Source: JACCXG01 sp963717745
Lineage (GTDB): Bacteria > Acidobacteriota > Vicinamibacteria > Vicinamibacterales > 2-12-FULL-66-21
NCBI GenBank assembly: GCA_963717745.1
Contig: CAVQXJ010000024.1
Location: 339,931 to 403,930 of the forward strand
Length of the DNA stretch: 64,000 nt
Direction: 5' to 3'
Within the stretch, counting starts at the first letter, position 1. The number at the start of each line of letters is the position of its first letter. The notes beneath the pieces are model-generated. The model was not told the origin of the DNA. It ran no database searches and saw only the letters and a program-made list of their open reading frames with translations. The position numbers and the translations under genes were made by a program. This document shows positions 54,173 through 64,000 of the stretch, piece after piece.

Positions 54173-56639
54173 TTGCTGCGGGATCTGCGCTACGCCCTCC
54201 GGTCGTTCCTCGCGGCGCCGGGGTTCGCACTGGCGGCCATCGCCTCGATCGCGATGGGCGTCGGCGCCAACACCGCGATCTTCAGCGTCGCGTCGGCGCT
54301 CCTGCTCGAGCCGCTGCCGTACCGGGATCCGGAACGGCTGGTGATCCTCTGGAACCGGTCGCCGGGCCTGGGCATCGCCGAGGACTGGTTTTCCACTGCC
54401 CAGTACTTCGACATCCGCGACGGCCACCACGGCTTCGAACAGCTGGCCATTGCCATCGGCGCCAACGCCAACCTCACGGGCGACGGCGAGCCGGAACGGA
54501 TCGGCGTCATCCGCGTGTCGTCGAGCCTGCTGCCCATGCTCGGCGCTCGCGCCGAGGCTGGCCGGCTGTTCGGCCCGGAGCACGACCGGCCCGGCGTCGC
54601 CGGCACCGCGGTGCTCTCCCACGGCACTTGGATGCGGCGCTACGGCGGCGCCCCGTCGGCGATCGGCCGCACCCTCACGCTCAACGGACAGCCCTATCAG
54701 ATCATCGGCGTGCTCCCCGAGACGTTCTCGATCCCGAGGGAGGTGATGCCCACGCTCGGCAACGCGGAGACGTCCGAGATCCTGCTGCCGCTGCCGCTCG
54801 CGGCGGATGCCGGCCGCATCCGGAACCGGGAGGACTACAACCTGCTCGGGCGATTGAAGCCCGGCGTCACTCATCGCGCAGGCGCAACTGGAGATGAACG
54901 CGATCACCGCGCGCCTTCGGCAGGACCACCCGGACGTCTATCCGCCGGCCGGTGGTCTGACGTTCAGCATCGTGCCGCTCCAGGAGCAGGTCGTCGGCCG
55001 GGTGCGCCGCTCGTTGATCGTGTTGATCGCCGCGGTCGGCTGCGTCCTGATGATCGCCTGCGCGAACGTGGCGAGCCTGCTGGTGACGCGGTCGCTCGCG
55101 CGACAGCGCGAGATCGCAGTGCGCTCGGCGCTCGGCGCCCGTCCGATCCGGATCGTGCGGCAGTTGCTGACCGAGAGCGTCGCCCTCGCGCTGGCGGGCG
55201 GCGCGGTCGGGTTGTGGCTCGGATGGTGGAGCCTCGCCGGGATTCGCGCGCTCGGCGCCGGCAGCGTGCCGCGGTTGCACGAGATCGCCATCGACGGACG
55301 GGTGCTGTTGTTCACGCTGGCCGTCTCCGTCCTGTCGGGGGTGGTGTTCGGCCTGGCGCCGGCGCTGAGGACCGGCCGGATTGACGTGACCACGACGCTG
55401 AAGGACGCCGGTCGTGGGTCGACGCCGGCGGGGACGATCTGGGGCAACGGCTATCAGGTGCGACGGTTGCTGGTGGTCGGCGAGCTCGCGGTGTCGGTGA
55501 TGCTGCTGATCGGGTCCGGGCTGCTGATCCGCAGCTTCGTGCGACTGCAGCAGGTCGAGCCCGGCTTCTCGCCGTCCGGCGTCTTGACCCTCGAGCTCGC
55601 GTTGTCCGGTCGCAAGTACGCCGAGGCAGACGAGGCCCTGGAGGCCTACCGCCGGCTGTGGGAGCGGCTGCGCCACGTGCCGGGTGTGGTCGCGGCCGGT
55701 GGAATTTCGGCGCTGCCGCTGAGCGGCGCGATGGCCTGGGGGCCGATCACCGTCGAAGGCCGGTCGGCCGCGGTGGACAAGGGGTTCGTCAACGTCGACA
55801 TCCGGACCGTCGCCGGCAACTACTTCGACGCTCTGCGGATTCCGCTGATCCGCGGCCGCCTGTTCACCGAGGCGGACACCCGCGCCACGCCGCGCGCGAT
55901 CGTGATCGACGAGCAGATGGCATCGCAGCTGTGGCCGGGCCAGGATCCGATCGGCAAACGCGTCCGCACCGGCGGGATGGACGCCACGCCGGATGCTCCC
56001 TGGATGACCGTGGTCGGGGTCGTCGGGCGGGTCAAACAGGAGGGACTCGACACCGAGCCGCGAATGGCGATGCACTGGGCGCACTCGCAAGTGCCGACCC
56101 GCACCATGACCATCGCGGTCCGGACGGCCATCGCCCCGGAATCGGCAGCCGGGGACGTGCGCGCCGCGATTCGCGCGATCGACCCGGATCTGCCGATCTA
56201 CAACGTGCAGACCATGGCGGCGCGAGTGGGGGAGTCGCTCGCGTCCCGCCGGTTCTCGATGCTGTTGTTGACCCTGTTCGCGTCGCTGGCGCTCGGCCTG
56301 TCGTCAATCGGCACCTATGGCGTCATTGCCGGTCTGGTCTCACAGCGCACGCGGGAACTGGGGATCCGGATGGCGCTCGGTGCGACGCCCCGCGAGGCCC
56401 GGGGCCTGGTCGTGCGGGAGGGACTGACGCTCGTCCTGGTGGGCCTGGCGATTGGGCTCACCGGCGCCTTCCTGCTCTCGAGATCCCTCCGCGGGCTCCT
56501 GTTCGGCGTGCCGCCGGCGGATCCGCTCACGTTCGCGGCGATTGCGATCATCCTGGGTGCGACCGGCGTGCTGGCCAGCTACCTGCCGGCCCGTCGCGCC
56601 GCGCGGATCGATCTCGTCGAAGCGCTGAGAGCTGATTAG
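54173..56639 (+). CDS. ADOP-type FtsX/MacB permease (one frameshift)
   Basis: About 822 residues once one base is removed. It starts at the TTG 54173 (GAGGAAG upstream) with LRDLRYALRSFLAAPGF, MacB_PCD landmarks LLEPLPYRDPERLVILW and NGQPYQIIGVLPETFS, and the frame breaks near 54870 after RLKPGVT. The second frame (54894-56639) continues EMNAITARLRQDHPDVYPP, an FtsX block VGCVLMIACANVASLLVTR, a second MacB_PCD, and a final FtsX block VISQRTRELGIRMALGATPR-like region with ARRAARIDLVEALRAD. This double permease architecture without ATPase is the ADOP type. It lies 12 bases after the propeller gene. Confidence 0.88.
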
Positions 56640-56654
56640 CGGCAACCGGCTCAC

Positions 56655-56795
56655 GGAGGGGACGGAGGTACCGGATCTCAACACGGAGCAACGAAGAAAA
56701 CGGAGAGAACGAAGAAAACGAAATTGTTTTTCCGTTTCCTTCGTTTGCTCCGTTGCTCCGTTTTTGAGATCCGGTGCCTCCGTCCCCTCCGTCGG
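56655..56795. repeat. Long palindrome family B
   Basis: Left arm ggaggggacggaggtaccgg followed by atctcaa..cacggagcaacg; right arm gctccgttgctccgtttttg, then agatccggtgcctccgtccc and ctccgtc. Arms of about 60 bases, loop about 10 (aaattgtttt). It is more A-rich than its surroundings and unrelated in sequence to family A. It could end the ADOP transcript. Confidence 0.85.
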
Positions 56796-56859
56796 GTGGT
56801 ACAGTTCAGCACAGTCGAAATCGCGCAGGCGCGCTGACCGTTCTACCCTTCCCGAGGAG

Positions 56860-57327
56860 ATGGCGTTGGACGAGAAATCACTGTTCACCGGCTTCTGGAC
56901 CACCGAATCGAAGACGACGCGCAACGTGATCGCGAGGATTCCCGAGGGCTCCGACTATCGTCCCGATCCGAAGTCCCGCACCGCGCGGGAGATCGCCTGG
57001 CAGATCGTCTGCGAGGAAAAGATGATCATCGACGCGCTCGAGAGCGGCAAGGCCGAGTGGGTGCCACCGCCGATGCCCGCGACGATCAAGGAAGTGCTCG
57101 AGGCGTATGTGAAACAGAGCGATGAGATGGCGGCCCGGTGGGACCGTCTGACCGCCGCACAGTGGGATGGCCACCTCGAGTTCTTCGGGCAGCAGCGTCC
57201 CGCCGCGCCGATGGCCTGGAGCTTCCTGTTCGACATCGTGCACCACCGCGGGCAGATCACGACCTACCTGCGGCCGATGGGGTCGACGGTGCCGCAGATC
57301 TACGGACCGAGCGGCGATGAACCCTAG
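56860..57327 (+). CDS. DinB family protein
   Basis: 155 residues from the ATG at 56860; a TTG two codons later has better spacing to GAGGAG. DinB pattern: ALDEKSLFTGFWTTESKTTR, ARIPEGSDYRPDPKSRTARE, IAWQIVCEEKMIIDAL and SFLFDIVHHRGQITTYLRPM. The HHRGQ motif gives two metal-site His; the helix-2 His is replaced (IAWQIV where W/Q stands at the usual LxH position), so the metal site may be altered. Cytoplasmic. Confidence 0.85.
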   Translation: MALDEKSLFTGFWTTESKTTRNVIARIPEGSDYRPDPKSRTAREIAWQIVCEEKMIIDALESGKAEWVPPPMPATIKEVLEAYVKQSDEMAARWDRLTAAQWDGHLEFFGQQRPAAPMAWSFLFDIVHHRGQITTYLRPMGSTVPQIYGPSGDEP

Positions 57328-57347
57328 CCTTAGCCTACTAGTCGCTG

Positions 57348-57537
57348 TCAAATCCCAAGATCCAAGCTCCAAATCCCAACCACTTCCAACCGCCAAATCC
57401 CAATCGGGACTGCTTCGGAGCTGATCTCGGCGAATTGCGGGAGTGGGCCTGGAATGCGTTTGGAGAAGTTGGCGCTTGGTATTGGAAGTTGGGATTGGGA
57501 GTGGTTGGGATTTGGGATTTGGATCTTGGGATTTGAC
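57348..57537. repeat. Long palindrome family C
   Basis: Left arm tcaaatcccaagatccaagc followed by tccaaatcccaaccacttcc; right arm ggaagttgggattgggagtg, then gttgggatttgggatttgga and tcttgggatttga. Arms of about 60-70 bases around a 60-base centre. AT content is clearly higher than in the genes. It lies between the DinB and methyltransferase genes and fills nearly the whole gap. Confidence 0.85.
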
Positions 57538-57548
57538 GAACTCCCCTC

Positions 57549-58178
57549 ATGAACGACGCTGATCTGCACGGCGAACCCGCCGCCGGCGCCGCCATCGCAG
57601 CCGACACCGCGGCGTGCGGCTTCACCATGGCGTCGGAGCCGAAGGTCGGCGCGATGCTCGCGGTCCTGGCGGCATCGAAGCCCGGTGGCCGGTTCCTCGA
57701 GCTCGGCACCGGGACCGGTCACGGCGCCGCGTGGCTGCTCTCCGGCATGGATGCGGCGTCGACACTGGACACGGTCGATACCGATCCCGAAATCGTGGCG
57801 ATCGCCCGCCGTCATCTGGGCAGCGATCCGAGGGTGACGTTCCACGTGATCGACGGCGGCGAGTTCCTGCAGCGCTCGCACGCCTCCGGTTTCGATCTGA
57901 TTTATGCGGATGCCTGGCCGGGGAAGTTCAGCCATCTGGACGCGGCGCTCGCATTACTCCGGCCAGGCGGGATCTACGTCATCGACGACCTGTTGCCCCA
58001 GCCGAACTGGCCGCCGGATCACGCATCACGCGTGCCGGTGCTGATCGAGGATCTCGAGCGGCGTCCGGAGCTCGCCACGGTGAAGCTGGCCTGGGGATCG
58101 GGGCTGATGGTGGGTGTGAAGAAGGAGGTAGGAGGTAGGAGGCAGGTGCTCCCGCCCAGGCCGGGTCACGCGGCCTGA
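57549..58178 (+). CDS. O-methyltransferase-like SAM-dependent enzyme
   Basis: 209 residues. SAM site: RFLELGTGTGHGAAWLL, TLDTVDTDPEIVAIARRHLG, and VTFHVIDGGEFLQ; acidic strand 4 in FDLIYADAWPGKFSHLDAAL; then LRPGGIYVIDDLLPQPNWPP. This matches the catechol-O-methyltransferase-like group (MTase family 3 / 24). The C-terminal VGVKKEVGGRRQVLPPRPG follows a ggaggtaggaggtaggagg repeat in the DNA and may be an added tail. Confidence 0.87.
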   Translation: MNDADLHGEPAAGAAIAADTAACGFTMASEPKVGAMLAVLAASKPGGRFLELGTGTGHGAAWLLSGMDAASTLDTVDTDPEIVAIARRHLGSDPRVTFHVIDGGEFLQRSHASGFDLIYADAWPGKFSHLDAALALLRPGGIYVIDDLLPQPNWPPDHASRVPVLIEDLERRPELATVKLAWGSGLMVGVKKEVGGRRQVLPPRPGHAA

Positions 58179-58197
58179 GCGGGACGGCACGAGCGGA

Positions 58198-58781
58198 CTA
58201 GCGCCTGTCGTGGTCGTGATCCGCGATCTGGCTGCGGATCTCTCCGCCGGGGCTCATCGACGAATGCACGTTGACGTAGCTCTTGCCGGCGCGCATCAGC
58301 GCGATCACCTCTGCGAGCTCGTTGGGACCGATGCCATTGGTCGCCTGAGGGATGACGTCAGAGGCGCGGATCACGCCGGAGATGGTGTTGGTCCGAGGGG
58401 AGTCACCCGCCAGGGCATTGAAGCACTGGGGAGGATTGGTTCCCGCCGGAGCGACGTTTGCTGCGGTCTGGCACAGCCAGAGCACGATCGGGCCGGTGTT
58501 CTGCTCCGGCGCGATGTGAATATGCGCCTGCCGAACGTCGCCTTCGAGATTCCGGAAGGACAACGTGTATTCGATTTCGTCCCCATCCCTGCTGATCTCC
58601 GCGCGGAACGTTCCTGACCCGGTCGTCGACACGACCGGCACTTCCTGAACGCCCGTCAGGAGCTCGCGGATGGATCGGCGGTTGTTGTGCGCAAACGCGA
58701 TTCCGGCGCCGATCGCCAGAACCAGCGCCGTCAACACGACTGTCTTCCCGATGTGGACCCAGCCCAGTCCACACCCTTCAT
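58198..58781 (-). CDS. Exported CHRD-domain protein
   Basis: About 194 residues. The likely start is the ATG at 58779-58781 (GGAGAG upstream, reading KGVDWAG), but the signal region IGKTVVLTALVLAIGAGIAF is in the neighbouring frame, so one base is probably wrong near 58760. The body is a CHRD domain: RELLTGVQEVPVVSTTGSG, EIEYTLSFRNLEGDVRQAHI, then HIAPEQNTGPIVLWLC and YVNVHSSMSPGGEIRSQI. CHRD domains occur in chordin and in many secreted bacterial proteins; the role is structural or binding. Confidence 0.84.
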
Positions 58782-59003
58782 TGTGACTCTCCTCCAGATA
58801 CGGTGACTGACCGATGCCCGAGCCGGTCGTCGCCTTGCCACGGGAGGGCGTTTCCCGCGGTCGGACATCTGACTGGTCGGAACGCCGGAGAGTATACCCC
58901 GGCCCGGTGGAGGCAATTTCAGGGGCGGCTGGTAGACTGAGCCGCAGGAGCCGGCGCATGGAATCAGCAAAAGCGTGACGCCACGCCACGGCCGCGACTG
59001 ATC

Positions 59004-59540
59004 GTGGCCATCTCCTCGACCGTCTTCGTCTTCGAGATCGATCTCTCCGACACCGATCGACACGTCTACGAGACCCTCTCGCTCCGGATTGCGCGGCATC
59101 CCTCGGAATCCGACGAATTCCTGATCGCGCGCCTGCTCGCGTACTGCCTCGAGCTCACCGAGGGCATCGAATTCTCCAGAGGCCTGAGCGCTGCCGACGA
59201 TCCGCCGATCGCGGTGCGGGATCTGACCGGGACGCTGCGGGCGTGGATCGATGTCGGGACGCCGTCGGTCGAGCGGCTGCACCGCGCCTCGAAGGCCGCG
59301 CCGCGGGTCGCCGTCTACGTCCACAAGGAACACCGGCAGTGGCTGGCCGAGCTGCGGGCGGCGAAGATCGATCGGGCCGCTGCCATCGAGCTCCGGGCGC
59401 TGGACCAGGCCCTGATCGCGCAGCTGGTGGCGCGGCTCGAGCGCCGGATGTCGTTCCCCTTGACCGTCGCCGACGGCGAGGTGTTCATCGCCCTGAAGGA
59501 CGGCACGATCTCGGGGCAGACTCGGCGGATCGAGCTCTGA
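59004..59540 (+). CDS. yaeQ: YaeQ family protein
   Basis: 178 residues from a GTG start. It follows YaeQ along its whole length: VFVFEIDLSDTDRHVYETLS, RIARHPSESDEFLIARLLAY, CLELTEGIEFSRGLSAADDP, PIAVRDLTGTLRAWIDVGTP and RVAVYVHKEHRQWLAEL. The fold is a divergent PD-(D/E)xK nuclease; the E. coli protein was found as a suppressor affecting RfaH-dependent expression, and its activity is unknown. Confidence 0.94.
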   Translation: MAISSTVFVFEIDLSDTDRHVYETLSLRIARHPSESDEFLIARLLAYCLELTEGIEFSRGLSAADDPPIAVRDLTGTLRAWIDVGTPSVERLHRASKAAPRVAVYVHKEHRQWLAELRAAKIDRAAAIELRALDQALIAQLVARLERRMSFPLTVADGEVFIALKDGTISGQTRRIEL

Positions 59541-59571
59541 AGCGGGGCCCGGGTGCTTGGGTCGTGACGGC

Positions 59572-59736
59572 GGGGCGCTTTCAACAGCAATCCCGGTAAT
59601 GCGATGGCCTGCGAGTGTTACAGGAAGGCCAGGAGATCAGGAGAAAGAAAACTATTGGTTTTCCTCCTGAACTCCTGGCCCTCCTGTAAAAGCTCACCGG
59701 CCATTGAATGACCCAGTTTGCCGCTGAAAGCACCCG
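59572..59736. repeat. Palindrome family A, copy 6 (complete)
   Basis: Complete symmetric copy. Left arm gggcgctttcaacagcaatc to gcgatggcctgcgagtgtta; core caggaaggccaggagatcag; loop aaagaaaactattggttttc; mirror half ctcctgaactcctggccctc; right arm ctgtaaaagctcaccggcca to gctgaaagcacccg. It occupies the centre of the 338-base gap between yaeQ and the amidohydrolase; no gene is seen in the rest of the gap. Confidence 0.87.
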
Positions 59737-59878
59737 CTGCCGCGAATCCTACAGCGCCCTTCAACACTGTCGGGATCGCGTGGAAACGGCACAGAACCGT
59801 CCCTAGTCGCCGCCCCGTCCGTACGTTAGAGTTGCCGTCACGCCCGCTGCCTGGGCCGTGCATCCCCGGAGGTTTCAT

Positions 59879-62512
59879 GTGATTGGCCGTTGGCTGTCAG
59901 GCTGTCTTGCGCTCGGCGCGATCCTCGGCGTGCTGGCCGGCGTCCGGCCCGAGATGGCGTTGCCCCTCTCCGCCCAGGTCGCGGCGCCCTCGGTCGTCGC
60001 GATCCGGAACGCCACGATCATCACCGCGACGCAGCGGCACGATCGCCAACGGCACCGTGCTGGTGCGCGACGGCAAGATCGCCGCGGTCGGCACCAACGT
60101 GTCGATTCCCGCGGGCGCCGAGGTCTACGACGGCACCGGCAAGTTCGTCTCGCCCGGCATCATCGACGCCCACTCGCACATCGCCAGCGACGCCATCAAC
60201 GAAGGCAGCGTGTCGGTGAGCTCGATGACCGGGATGGAAGACGTGCTCGACCCGACCGACATCAACATCTATCGCGATCTCGCCGGCGGCACCACGACCG
60301 TCGAACATCCTGCACGGCAGCGCCAACGCGATCGGCGGCAAGACCGTCGTCATCAAGCTGCGCTGGGGCAAGACGCGGGCGAGCGATCTCGTCTTCCAGG
60401 GCGCCCTGCCCGGGATCAAGTTCGCCCTCGGCGAGAACGTGACCCGCAAGCGCGGCCAGGCCGCGACCGACCGGCCCGCAGCGGTTCCCCAGCACCCGGC
60501 AGGGCGTGGAATACGTCATCCGCGACGCGTTCACGCGCGCCAAGGCCTACCGCAAGGACTGGCAGGAATACGACGCGAAGAAGAAGGCCGGCCAGGATGT
60601 CCTGGCGCCGCGCCGCGACCTGCAGCTCGACGCGCTGGTCGAGGTCCTCGAGGGCAAGCGCCTGGTCCACGCCCACAGCTATCGCGCCGACGAGATCCTG
60701 ATGCTGATCCGCCTCGCCGACGAGATGGGCTTCAAGATCACCACCTTCCAGCACGTGCTCGAGGGCTACAAGGTCGCGAAGGAGATCGCCGCGCACAACG
60801 CCGGCGCCTCGACGTTCTCCGACTGGTGGGGCTACAAGATGGAGGCGGCCGACGCCATTCCCCACAACGCCTCGCTGATGACCCACAAGGGCGTGCTCGT
60901 CTCGATCAACTCGGACGACGCCGAGCAGGCGCGCCGGCTGAACATGGAGGCGGCGAAGGCGATCCGCTACGGCGACGTCACCGAGGATCAGGCCTTCGCG
61001 ATGGTGACGATCAACCCCGCGAAGCAGCTCAAGATCGACAACCGCGTCGGCTCGATCGAGGTCGGCAAGGACGCCGACCTGGTGGTCTGGAACCACCATC
61101 CGCTGTCCACCGCCGCGATCGTCGAGCGCACCTACATCGACGGCATCGCCTACTACGACCGCGAGAAGGATCTGCAGCGCGATCGCCGACATCCAGAAGG
61201 AAAAGGGCGGCCGGCCGGCGACGACCGAGCCGTCTGCCGGTCGCCACCAACGGCGCGCAGGCGGCCCCGGCGCGCTGCGGCGGCGCCGGCCGAGAAGTTC
61301 GACGTCAAGGGCAACGCGGCCGGCCCGACCTGGGCGATCACCAACGCCCGCATCGTCACCGTCTCCGGTCCGGTGATCCCGAAGGGCACCATCGTCATCA
61401 AGGGCAACCGGATCGAGGCGGTGGGCGCGAACGTGGCGGTGCCGTCGGGCGCGAAGCCGGTGGACGCCGGCGGCGCCACCGTCATCCCCGGAATGATCGA
61501 CGCGAGCACCGACATCGGCCTCAACGAGCCGGGCGTCCGCAACTACGACGACGTGAGCGAGATTCTGCCGTTCGACCAGATGCTGCGCACGCGCGTGGCG
61601 TACAAGGCCGACAGCATCGCGATCCCGGTGGCCCGCACCGAAGGCATCACGACCATCGCCGTGCGTCCCGGCGGCGGCACGATCAGCGGCGAGATTCCGG
61701 TGATGAATCTCGACGGCTGGACGTGGGAGGAAGCGACGCTGCGTCCGGCGGCCGGGCTGGCGCTTGAACTTCCCCGGCGCGCGGCGGGCGGACGCGGCGG
61801 CGGTGGCGGCGGACGCGGCGGCGCCGCGCCGGCGGCCGGCCCCGATCCGATGAAGACGCTGAACCAGCTGCTGGAGCGCGCGCGCGTCTACGCGAAGCAG
61901 CCGGCGGCCGGCGGCAGGTGGACTGGAACGCTCGAGCCGTTCCTGCCGGTGCTCGAGCGGCGGCAGGCGATGTTCGTCACGGCCACACCGAGCAGGCGAT
62001 TCGCGACGCCGTCGCGTGGGCCGAGAAGCAGGGCGTGCGGATCGTGCTGCAGACCGGCGCCGATGCGCAGCGCGTCGCCGGCTTCCTCAAGCAGCACGAC
62101 GTGCCGGTGATCCTGTCGAGCGTGCTGTCGCTGCCGCCGCGCGAGGACGACTTCCACGCCTATCCGTACCAGACGCCGGGCGTGCTCGAGAAGGCGGGCG
62201 TGCACGTTCGCGTTTTCGAGCGGCGGCTTCCAGTTCTCGCGCGACGTGCCGTTCCAGGCGGGACGCGCGGTGGCGTGGGGCCTGTCCAGCGACGGCGCGC
62301 ATCAAGGCGCTGACGCTGGATGCCGCGCGAGATTCTCGGCGTCGACAGCCAGGTCGGCAGCATCGAGGCCGGCAAGGTCGCGAACCTCGTCGTCATTCGA
62401 TGGCGATCCCCTGGAGATTCGATCGCAGATTCAGCACGTGATCATCGCCGGCCGCGACGTCTCGCTCGACAACTCGCAGGTCGAGTTGTTCAAGAAGTAC
62501 ATGTCCCGCTGA
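59879..62512 (+). pseudogene. Two-domain amidohydrolase, many frameshifts
   Basis: GTG start at 59879 with GGAGG six bases upstream. Read across frames: a signal peptide (GRWLSGCLALGAILGVLAGV); amidohydrolase domain 1 with NGTVLVRDGKIAAVGTN, PGIIDAHSHIASDA, LVHAHSYRADEILMLI and INPAKQLKIDNRVGSIEVGK; a linker (ADIQKEKGG, LPVATNGAQAAPA); and domain 2 with WAITNARIVTVSGPVIPKGT, VIPGMIDASTDIGLNEPG and GSIEAGKVANLVV. The end FKKYMSR is at 62512. The longest clean stretch is about 60480-61177. Up to 61270 each shift equals one extra base. Domain 2 lacks the HxH pair (ASTDIG), so it may be inactive. Function likely peptide/amide hydrolysis outside the cell. Confidence 0.72.
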
Positions 62513-62523
62513 GGAGACGGACC

Positions 62524-64000
62524 ATGACCAGCCGACTGTCACGCTCGCTCGCTGCCGCTCGTCGCGATCGCCGCGGCTGCCGTCTGCCCTTCGACCGCGT
62601 CAGCGGCGCAGATGCCGCGTGCGCGGCGCCGCGCTACGCGATTACCAACGCCCGGATCGTGACCGCCGCCGGTGCCGGCGATCGAGAAGGGCACCGTCGT
62701 GATGCGCGACGGCGTCATCGAGGACGTCGGCGCCGGCGGTGGCCGCTCCGGCCGACGCGATGGTCGTCGACGGCACCGGGCTCGCCGTCTATCCGGGCCT
62801 CATCGACATGTCGAACAGCGTCGATCGTCGAAGGCGGCGGCACGCTGGCGCCCGCGGCCGCGGCGCGGCGGCGCCGCGGCCGGACGCGGCCGCGGCGCGC
62901 GCGGTGGCGACGCCCGACGCCATCACCTGGGCCGATCAGGAGCGCGAGGCGCGCGACCCGGTATCCTCCATCCGGACGTCGAGGCGCCGCGAAGATCGTC
63001 GAGATCGAAGGCGACGATGTGCGGCGGCTCGCCGCGGCCGGCATCACCTCGGCGCTCGCGGTCCCGGCGCAGGGGATCATCCGCGGACAGAGCGCGCTCG
63101 TCAACCTCACGGCGCCGCCCGATCCGAGCGAGACCAGCGCCCTCGCGACCTATCGTCGCGGCGTCGTCGTCGTGCAAGTCGCCGATCGCGCAGCACGTCG
63201 TCGTTCGCGACCGGGCGGTGGCGGCGGCGGCGGTGGCGGCGGATATCCCGGCGCGCTGCTCGGCGTGATCGCGTTCGCGCGCCAGTCGTTCCTCGACGCG
63301 CAATGGCAGAAGGACGCGCGCGCGTTTGCCGATCGCCACAAGGACGCGCAGCGTCGGCGCGTTCGAGCCCGCGCTCGACGCGCTCGCGCCGGCCCTCGAG
63401 CGCAAGGTGCCGGTGGCGTTCGAGGCCAGCGAGGAGCGCGAGATCCTGCGCGCGCTGGCGTTCGCCAAGGAGTTCAACCTCGATCCGATCATCGTCGGCG
63501 GCGCCGAGGCCGCCAACGTGATCGAGGATCTCAAGGCGGCGAAGGCGCGGGTCATCGTCACCACGAACTTCCAGGCCGTCGGCGGGGGCGGCGGCGCGGC
63601 GGCGGTGGCGCGGCGGCGGCGAGGACGACACGCCGATCCGCATCATCCGCGATGCGTCAGGCCGCCGCGAAAGTGCCGGCCGCGCTCGAGAAGGCGGGCA
63701 TCCCGTTCGCCTTCACGGCCGGCGGCCTGCAGAACCCGGCGGACTTCGTCCGCAACGTCGCCCGGACGGTCAAGCGAGGGCGGGCTGGCCGAAGACGCGG
63801 CCCTGAAGGCGCTGACGGTCAACGCGGCGAAGCTCGCCGGCGCCGGCGATCGCCTCGGCACGATCGAGAAGGGCAGGATGGCGAACGTCATCGTCACCGA
63901 AGGGAACCTGTTCGACACCCCGCGCATCCGCCACGTCTTCGTCGCCGGCTGGCCGGTGGATATCGACTTGCCCGCGCAGGGGACCGGTGGCCGGGGCGGA
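62524..64000 (+). pseudogene. Exported amidohydrolase, many frameshifts, cut by window end
   Basis: ATG at 62524 with GAGGAGAC upstream. Pieces in changing frames: a signal (LPLVAIAAAAVCPSTASAAQ), YAITNARIVTAAG, VVMRDGVIEDVG, VYPGLIDMSN, AAAGITSALAVPAQGIIRGQ, LLGVIAFARQSFLDAQWQKD, VPVAFEASEEREILRALAFA, EFNLDPIIVGGAEAANVIED, and at the edge NAAKLAGAGDRLGTIEKGRM and ANVIVTEGNLFDTP. It is a second amidohydrolase of the same sort, next to the two-domain gene (11-base gap). The normal HxH is replaced by DMSN. The 3' end lies outside. Confidence 0.68.

Noticed and set aside
1..64000. Search for tRNA/rRNA genes, riboswitches and a replication origin
   Set aside because: No cloverleaf with a TTCRANTC arm, rRNA-like block, known riboswitch core or DnaA-box cluster was recognised by reading; a covariance-model search would be decisive.

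Overview
The window is GC-rich, densely coded chromosomal DNA, most likely from an Acidobacteriota genome close to Vicinamibacteria, probably a metagenome assembly. This is an inference. It rests on two FtsX-type orphan permeases of the acidobacterial ADOP kind, a secreted amidohydrolase / PHP-hydrolase / beta-propeller repertoire, repeated small-family paralogues (four DinB-like, three VOC, six class I methyltransferases), and short palindromic repeats lodged in and between genes. I found no rRNA, tRNA, CRISPR array, transposase, phage or plasmid genes.

Layout. 0-5.4 kb: a truncated ADOP permease, a VOC protein, a frameshifted Cys-rich unknown, membrane proteins, a kelch-like secreted protein, a DUF2007 protein and an exported DinB protein. 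5.5-14.4 kb: a methyltransferase; two paralogous secreted proteins that bracket signal peptidase I (lepB) and a small membrane protein; a LOG/SLOG-like protein, methionine aminopeptidase (map), a methyltransferase, DinB, an alpha/beta hydrolase and a D-amino-acid-oxidase-like flavoprotein whose usual C-terminal block sits at its N terminus. 14.4-17.3 kb: a caspase-like protein with the same kind of segment swap, a Doc toxin-antitoxin pair, a membrane protein and a PIG-L deacetylase. 17.3-22.6 kb (minus strand): a ceramidase-like enzyme and a Tat-signal DegT/DnrJ aminotransferase in one operon, then a frameshifted hrpB helicase. 22.8-27.1 kb: a giant coiled-coil protein with 142-residue repeats and a degenerate PAS/histidine-kinase end. 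27-46 kb: a CehA/McbA-like hydrolase with EF-hands, amidase, DinB-like, cupin, beta-barrel, ASCH and small membrane proteins, VapBC, amidohydrolase, RNase D, hydrolase, VOC, methyltransferase, NHL propeller and cyclophilin. 46-60 kb: serine protease, hydrolase-TPR, cupin, methyltransferases, OsmC, VOC, PQQ-type propeller, a second ADOP permease, DinB, CHRD and YaeQ genes separated by long palindromic repeats. 60-64 kb: two amidohydrolase genes riddled with frameshifts, the last one cut by the window end.

The genes do not form one pathway. Themes are cell-envelope and exported hydrolases, small-molecule detoxification families and toxin-antitoxin pairs. The strongest candidates for something undescribed are the two segment-permuted proteins within 2.3 kb, the 142-residue-repeat pseudokinase, and the intergenic palindrome family that brackets single genes in inverted pairs. 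Frameshifts are frequent and crowd the right end; in the first amidohydrolase six successive shifts all go the same way. Uncorrected insertion errors are therefore a serious alternative to true gene decay.
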